A DNA stretch of 39,328 nucleotides, taken from an uncultured Colwellia sp. Lineage in GTDB: Bacteria; Pseudomonadota; Gammaproteobacteria; Enterobacterales; Alteromonadaceae. The stretch lies in assembly GCA_913063325.1 (NCBI GenBank), contig CAJXYE010000044.1, positions 1 to 39,328 on the forward strand. Reading direction: 5' to 3'. Below the pieces are notes generated by a model. The model searched no databases, was not told where the DNA came from, and worked only from the letters and a program-made list of their open reading frames with translations. The first letter of the stretch is position 1, and each line of letters begins with the position of its first letter. The position numbers were made by a program, and so were the translations under genes. Below, piece by piece: positions 35,952-39,328 of the stretch.

Positions 35952-36392
35952 CTAGATGTTAGTGCAATTTTTGCAGCGACCATGGGCTTCAACAATTTGA
36001 TGGCTAATAGTAAAGCCATTGGCATCGGCCATTGTACGTAGCGCGAGGTCAAAATTATTAGACTGTATCTCTTCCACATGACCACATTCGTCGCAAATGA
36101 GTAATTGCACCGGGTGATTACATTCCCCGAAGTGGTGACACATAATAAAAGCATTAATTGATTCTATTTTATGGACAAAGCCCTGTTTAGATAAAAAATC
36201 TAAAGCACGGTAAATGGTAGCTGGCTTTGCGGCAGCATCGAGTTCTTTTAGTTCTGCTAATAAATCATAGGCGCCAACGGCCCCTTGATGATTTGCCAAC
36301 AAAATAAAAACTTGTTCTCTTACTTTAGTAAAACGCGCGCCTTTTTTTTGGCAAACGAGTTGTGCTTGTTGTAATAAAGATTCTGCCGTCAT
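35952..36392 (-). CDS. zur: Zinc uptake regulator Zur (Fur family)
   Basis: A 146-residue repressor that binds DNA when loaded with zinc. The N-terminal winged helix includes FTKVREQVFILLANH and KPATIYRALDFLSKQGFVHKI, typical of Fur proteins. The metal-binding half has CHHFGEC (85–91), CDECGHVEE (100–108) and the C-terminal CKNC (140–143), giving the structural Cys4 zinc site and regulatory ligands; this pattern and the Zur-like helix fit Zur rather than Fur. The ATG has no clear Shine-Dalgarno sequence. It is a single gene, divergent from the NagX-like gene. The MerC-family promoter at 17532–17563 is a likely target. Confidence 0.9.
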   Translation of the reverse strand: MTAESLLQQAQLVCQKKGARFTKVREQVFILLANHQGAVGAYDLLAELKELDAAAKPATIYRALDFLSKQGFVHKIESINAFIMCHHFGECNHPVQLLICDECGHVEEIQSNNFDLALRTMADANGFTISHQIVEAHGRCKNCTNI

Positions 36393-36548
36393 GGTGCTAT
36401 TTGGTCATTTTTTGTCTAAGAGCGTATAAGTTTTCCAGTGTATCATAGCTGTATATCTGCGAGTAAATATTTTTAGCTCTGAGTAATCAGATAGCTAGAT
36501 AAACAATTCGCCATTTATTTAACCTTACATTACAATGAGGCATATTTG

Positions 36549-36572
36549 CCAAAAGACAGCGCTGTCTTTTGG
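36549..36572. promoter_or_regulatory. Perfect 24-bp palindrome resembling the NagR operator
   Basis: CCAAAAGACAGC (36549–36560) is followed directly by its complement GCTGTCTTTTGG (36561–36572). The central CG and 12-base half-sites are typical of LacI-family operators. The middle AAAGACAGCGCTGTCTTT differs at two symmetric positions from the NagR box AATGACARCGYTGTCATT, as I recall it from work on Shewanella and Xanthomonas. It lies 34 bases before the NagX-like ATG. Confidence 0.7.
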
Positions 36573-36606
36573 TGTTGTCTGACGAAAATTTTGGTAGGAA
36601 ATTAAC

Positions 36607-37683
36607 ATGACTCGTTATCTTGCGCTTGATGCTTTTAGGGGCATTACCATAGCTTTAATGATTTTAGTGAATACGCCGGGAACATGGTCGCATGTTTATG
36701 CTCCACTGTTACATGCTGATTGGAATGGTGCTACGCCAACTGATTTAGTTTTTCCCTTTTTCTTGTTTATCATTGGCTCGGCCATGTTCTTCTCTTTTAA
36801 GAAGAGTAACTTTGCCGCGAGTCCTGATCAATTTAGAAAAATTATAAAGCGTGGTTTTATCATGTTTTTCATTGGTTTTATGCTTAATGTCATTCCATTT
36901 ACAGCTAATGTTGAAGATTGGCGTATTATGGGCGTTTTACAACGTATAGGCATTGCTTATACTGTTGCGGCTTGTTTAGTATTAATCCTTAATCGCACAG
37001 GTATATTTATTTTATCTGCTGTTATTTTATTAACTTATTGGGCATTGCTGCTTAGCATGGGGGAAGGTTCCTTAACTATTGACGGTAATATTATTCGTCA
37101 GCTTGATTTAGCCGTATTGGGTGCAAATCATATGTACACAATGCGCGGTGTTGCTTTTGAGCCGGAAGGATTATTGAGTACTATACCTGCAGTAGTAAGC
37201 ATGTTGCTTGGTTTCGAACTCACACGTTACCTAACCAGTATTAAAGACAAAAAAGATAGTGTTATTAAGCTAACGCTAATTGGCGGCTTAGCGGTAGGTT
37301 TTGGTGCTTTATGGGGCTTAGTATTACCAATTAATAAGTCGTTATGGACACCTTCTTATGTCATTTATACTACGGGATTTGCTTGTCTTTTACTTGCGGC
37401 TTTCATTTGGTTAATTGATATAATGAAGCAGACCAAACTGGCAGAGCCATTGTTAGTTTATGGTACTAACCCATTATTTGTTTATGTCTTATCATTTTTA
37501 GTGGTAACGGTTTACTTAAATATTCATATTGGTGATGTCAGTATGTATGCCTGGTTATATCAGCAACTCAGTGCCGTATTTGCACCTAAATTAGCATCAT
37601 TTATTTTTGCTTTTTCACATGTGGCATTTTTCTGGTATGTGTCGCTTAAACTATATCAGCGTAAAATATTTATCAAAATATAA
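36607..37683 (+). CDS. nagX: NagX-like membrane acyltransferase (DUF5009 / HGSNAT family)
   Basis: A 358-residue inner-membrane protein with about ten spans, of the family that includes heparan-alpha-glucosaminide N-acetyltransferase and bacterial NagX (COG4299). RYLALDAFRGITIALMILVN (3–22) and ADWNGATPTDLVFPFFLFIIG (about 38–58) with the conserved His/Asp region are family marks; RGFIMFFIGFMLN, RIGIAY and YGTNPLFVYVLSF follow. In marine proteobacteria nagX belongs to N-acetylglucosamine and chitin utilisation, perhaps in transport or modification of the sugar; the operator upstream agrees with this. The rest of the nag genes are not in the window. The GGAA 7 bases before the ATG is the Shine-Dalgarno sequence. 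Confidence 0.78.
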   Translation: MTRYLALDAFRGITIALMILVNTPGTWSHVYAPLLHADWNGATPTDLVFPFFLFIIGSAMFFSFKKSNFAASPDQFRKIIKRGFIMFFIGFMLNVIPFTANVEDWRIMGVLQRIGIAYTVAACLVLILNRTGIFILSAVILLTYWALLLSMGEGSLTIDGNIIRQLDLAVLGANHMYTMRGVAFEPEGLLSTIPAVVSMLLGFELTRYLTSIKDKKDSVIKLTLIGGLAVGFGALWGLVLPINKSLWTPSYVIYTTGFACLLLAAFIWLIDIMKQTKLAEPLLVYGTNPLFVYVLSFLVVTVYLNIHIGDVSMYAWLYQQLSAVFAPKLASFIFAFSHVAFFWYVSLKLYQRKIFIKI

Positions 37684-37821
37684 CGCTTGTTCTTCAGTCC
37701 TTTATTGTTATGTCTCAATAAATAAAGGACTGAAAACACTATCAAACACCCTTGTTTTTGCTATGATTAGTTTATGATTTCTAATCATATCCCATTGCGA
37801 AAGTAAGGAGTTTATCCACGA

Positions 37822-39177
37822 GTGAATAAAGCCAAACTCAGCCAAGATGAAAACTTATCCTTTAAGATTAGTCATCAATTATTACCTCAAGATTATCAAC
37901 GTATAGACTTGTACTTTTCTCTGCCGGTTGAAATGGGTATTAACCCGAGTACGCTAAACGAAGAAGAATTTTTCCACTCTAACATTAAAAATCATAGTGC
38001 ATATCACGCAGACCAATTACATCTTCCTCTCGTAAGAAGTCGCTTTATTAGCCAAAATAAAGGTGAGCAAAGTGACTATCGATTAAACCTTAATTTATAC
38101 TCCTACCAGGTCAAAAAGGCCCTCGATGCTGATATCAAACAAACATTAAAACTCAAAGCGGCAGAAGAATTTTATCCCGCGGCAGTTGAGCTAGCGGAGC
38201 AAACATTATCATTAACTAAAAAGTTAAGGCGGTATACGCCTTCAGATAAAAAACTCAATTCATTTTTTGAAAATGCGGATAACTATTTAAGTTGGCACAT
38301 TGAACAATCTTTTTTAAAGTTATTGACAACGGGGCCTAAAAGCGCTGAATTTTCTACTGAAAGAGAGTTGCTTTTAGGATTGTGTCGAAGTGAAAATACA
38401 TATCGTATTGATAATAAATATAACTCACAAGTTACGCTCGATGATGCAAACCGTATTACTAATAAAATGCGCCTACTACAACGATTGATAGAATATGGCG
38501 TGGTCTTTCAACGGAAAACGCGTTATTTGAATGTTAATTTGAAACGTTTTGTTCGTGGTATTGTTACCGCTGTTATTATGGCATTTGTTATGGTTTTAGT
38601 GCTAAATGCTCGCACTAACTTTACAGAAGTTACCGTTGCTTTAGTGGCTTTTTTAGGGCTGATTTACGGGTTACGTGAAACCTTCAAAGAAGACTTAACC
38701 AGTTTAATATGGCGAAAAATACAAAAAGGTCGGCCCAAGTGGCAAAACCTATTTACCAACAGTGTGACCAAGAAGCGTGTTTTGAGCCAAATCTTATGGC
38801 TTGAATATATAAGAAGCAAAGACTTACCCAAAACAGTCAATGCTATGTTTCAACGTCGCCGGCAGCAAAATAAACAGGATGCTCAATTATTGCATTTTCG
38901 CTGTGACAATAAGGTCATGGCCAAAGCATTCTTGCCTGGTTATGATGAAATTCAACAGCAAACCTTTTTCAATTTAACGCCTTTTGTTCGTTTTTTGAAA
39001 AAAGGAGCAGGTCGACTATATAGCTTAGAGGGACAAAAAATATCTAGTCAAGGTGTTGAACGACGTTATCAAATAAACCTTATATTGCGACATGTATATA
39101 AAGGTGAAGAGTCGTTACAGCGTTTTAAAATCACCTTGAATCGCTCAGAAATAGTTAATATTGAACCTATAGGTTAA
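37822..39177 (+). CDS. Uncharacterised protein with two central membrane spans
   Basis: A 451-residue protein of no family that I recognise. It starts at GTG 37822 with AAGGAG at 37805–37810, a rather long 11-base spacer. The N-terminal 240 residues are soluble and charged (ISHQLLPQDYQRIDLYFSLP, helical AAVELAEQTLSLTKKLRR). Two hydrophobic helices follow at about 245–263 and 268–284, forming a tight hairpin. The remaining 165 residues are soluble and basic (RKIQKGRPKWQN, QRRRQQNKQ). With this layout both soluble domains would face the cytoplasm. It lies 138 bases after the NagX-like gene, with its own ribosome-binding site; nothing links the two functionally. Confidence 0.7.
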   Translation: MNKAKLSQDENLSFKISHQLLPQDYQRIDLYFSLPVEMGINPSTLNEEEFFHSNIKNHSAYHADQLHLPLVRSRFISQNKGEQSDYRLNLNLYSYQVKKALDADIKQTLKLKAAEEFYPAAVELAEQTLSLTKKLRRYTPSDKKLNSFFENADNYLSWHIEQSFLKLLTTGPKSAEFSTERELLLGLCRSENTYRIDNKYNSQVTLDDANRITNKMRLLQRLIEYGVVFQRKTRYLNVNLKRFVRGIVTAVIMAFVMVLVLNARTNFTEVTVALVAFLGLIYGLRETFKEDLTSLIWRKIQKGRPKWQNLFTNSVTKKRVLSQILWLEYIRSKDLPKTVNAMFQRRRQQNKQDAQLLHFRCDNKVMAKAFLPGYDEIQQQTFFNLTPFVRFLKKGAGRLYSLEGQKISSQGVERRYQINLILRHVYKGEESLQRFKITLNRSEIVNIEPIG

Positions 39178-39236
39178 TGACAAGTGGTATTAAAAGTAGG
39201 TTTATTAAAGTAAAGTAAACATCCGTTCGTTATTGC

Positions 39237-39265
39237 TTGCTTTTGCTGGTTGTTTTCCCTACAAT
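39237..39265 (+). promoter_or_regulatory. Candidate sigma-70 promoter at the window's right end
   Basis: TTGCTT (39237–39242) and TACAAT (39260–39265) are separated by exactly 17 bases. It would direct transcription rightward, beyond the window. No reading frame starts before the window ends. Confidence 0.35.
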
Positions 39266-39328
39266 ACGCCTCCTTAATTCAGCCTGAACTTTTTGTTCCT
39301 TGCCTCAACTGGTGTTGGCTGAGCCAGA

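Overview
The window looks like chromosomal DNA from a marine gammaproteobacterium of the Alteromonadales, most likely Colwellia or a close relative. This is inferred from AT-rich intergenic DNA, Colwellia/Shewanella-like protein sequences, and neighbourhoods such as glnA–DUF4124–ntrBC, fadBA, TIGR03899–MerC and mpl–def–ubiX. Almost everything is ordinary core genome. I see no prophage, integrase, CRISPR array or tRNA gene.

Layout. 1–450: the 3' end of a 5S rRNA with its terminator, followed by a string of progressively decayed copies of the same 5S tail. 450–2263: a long gene-poor stretch with a probable 32-residue membrane protein (minus strand, 818–916), then dusA. 2526–6579: a tightly coupled minus-strand operon of DUF4956 membrane protein, CotH-like protein fused to a beta-helix, and VTC-type tunnel-fold protein. 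This is the least understood system in the window. 6929–9002: a lipoprotein with two Lcl/DUF1566 domains and a small secreted or outer-membrane protein. 9126–13595: manganese pyrophosphatase ppaC, then fadBA for beta-oxidation, with a palindromic repeat between them. 13879–18002: a REC–DUF3369–GGDEF–EAL regulator, a TIGR03899 protein and a MerC-family protein with two Zur-like operators.

18042–23520 is a nitrogen-control block. ntrB and ntrC overlap, a perfect NtrC-type palindrome lies before ntrB, and a DUF4124 protein and two MITE-like palindromic elements separate them from glnA. glnA has a sigma-54 promoter (23412–23427) and two upstream NtrC-type sites about two helical turns apart. 23727–26033: two tandem DUF481 paralogues. 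26066–29968: a ferredoxin-fused flavin reductase, mpl, a peptide deformylase and ubiX. 30156–32706: a chemoreceptor with a NIT sensor domain, whose Shine-Dalgarno sequence lies in a hairpin, facing a CheX-like protein. 32832–36392: a DUF6702 protein and M1-family peptidase pair, and zur. 36607–39177: a NagX-like membrane acetyltransferase behind a perfect 24-bp palindrome resembling the NagR operator, then an unrecognised membrane protein.

Regulatory links can be read across the window. The zur product may act on the MerC promoter, and NtrC on glnA and on its own operon. The NagX operator implies a regulator encoded elsewhere. Start codons were moved inward from the longest reading frame where a Shine-Dalgarno sequence or signal peptide favoured it; each case is stated.
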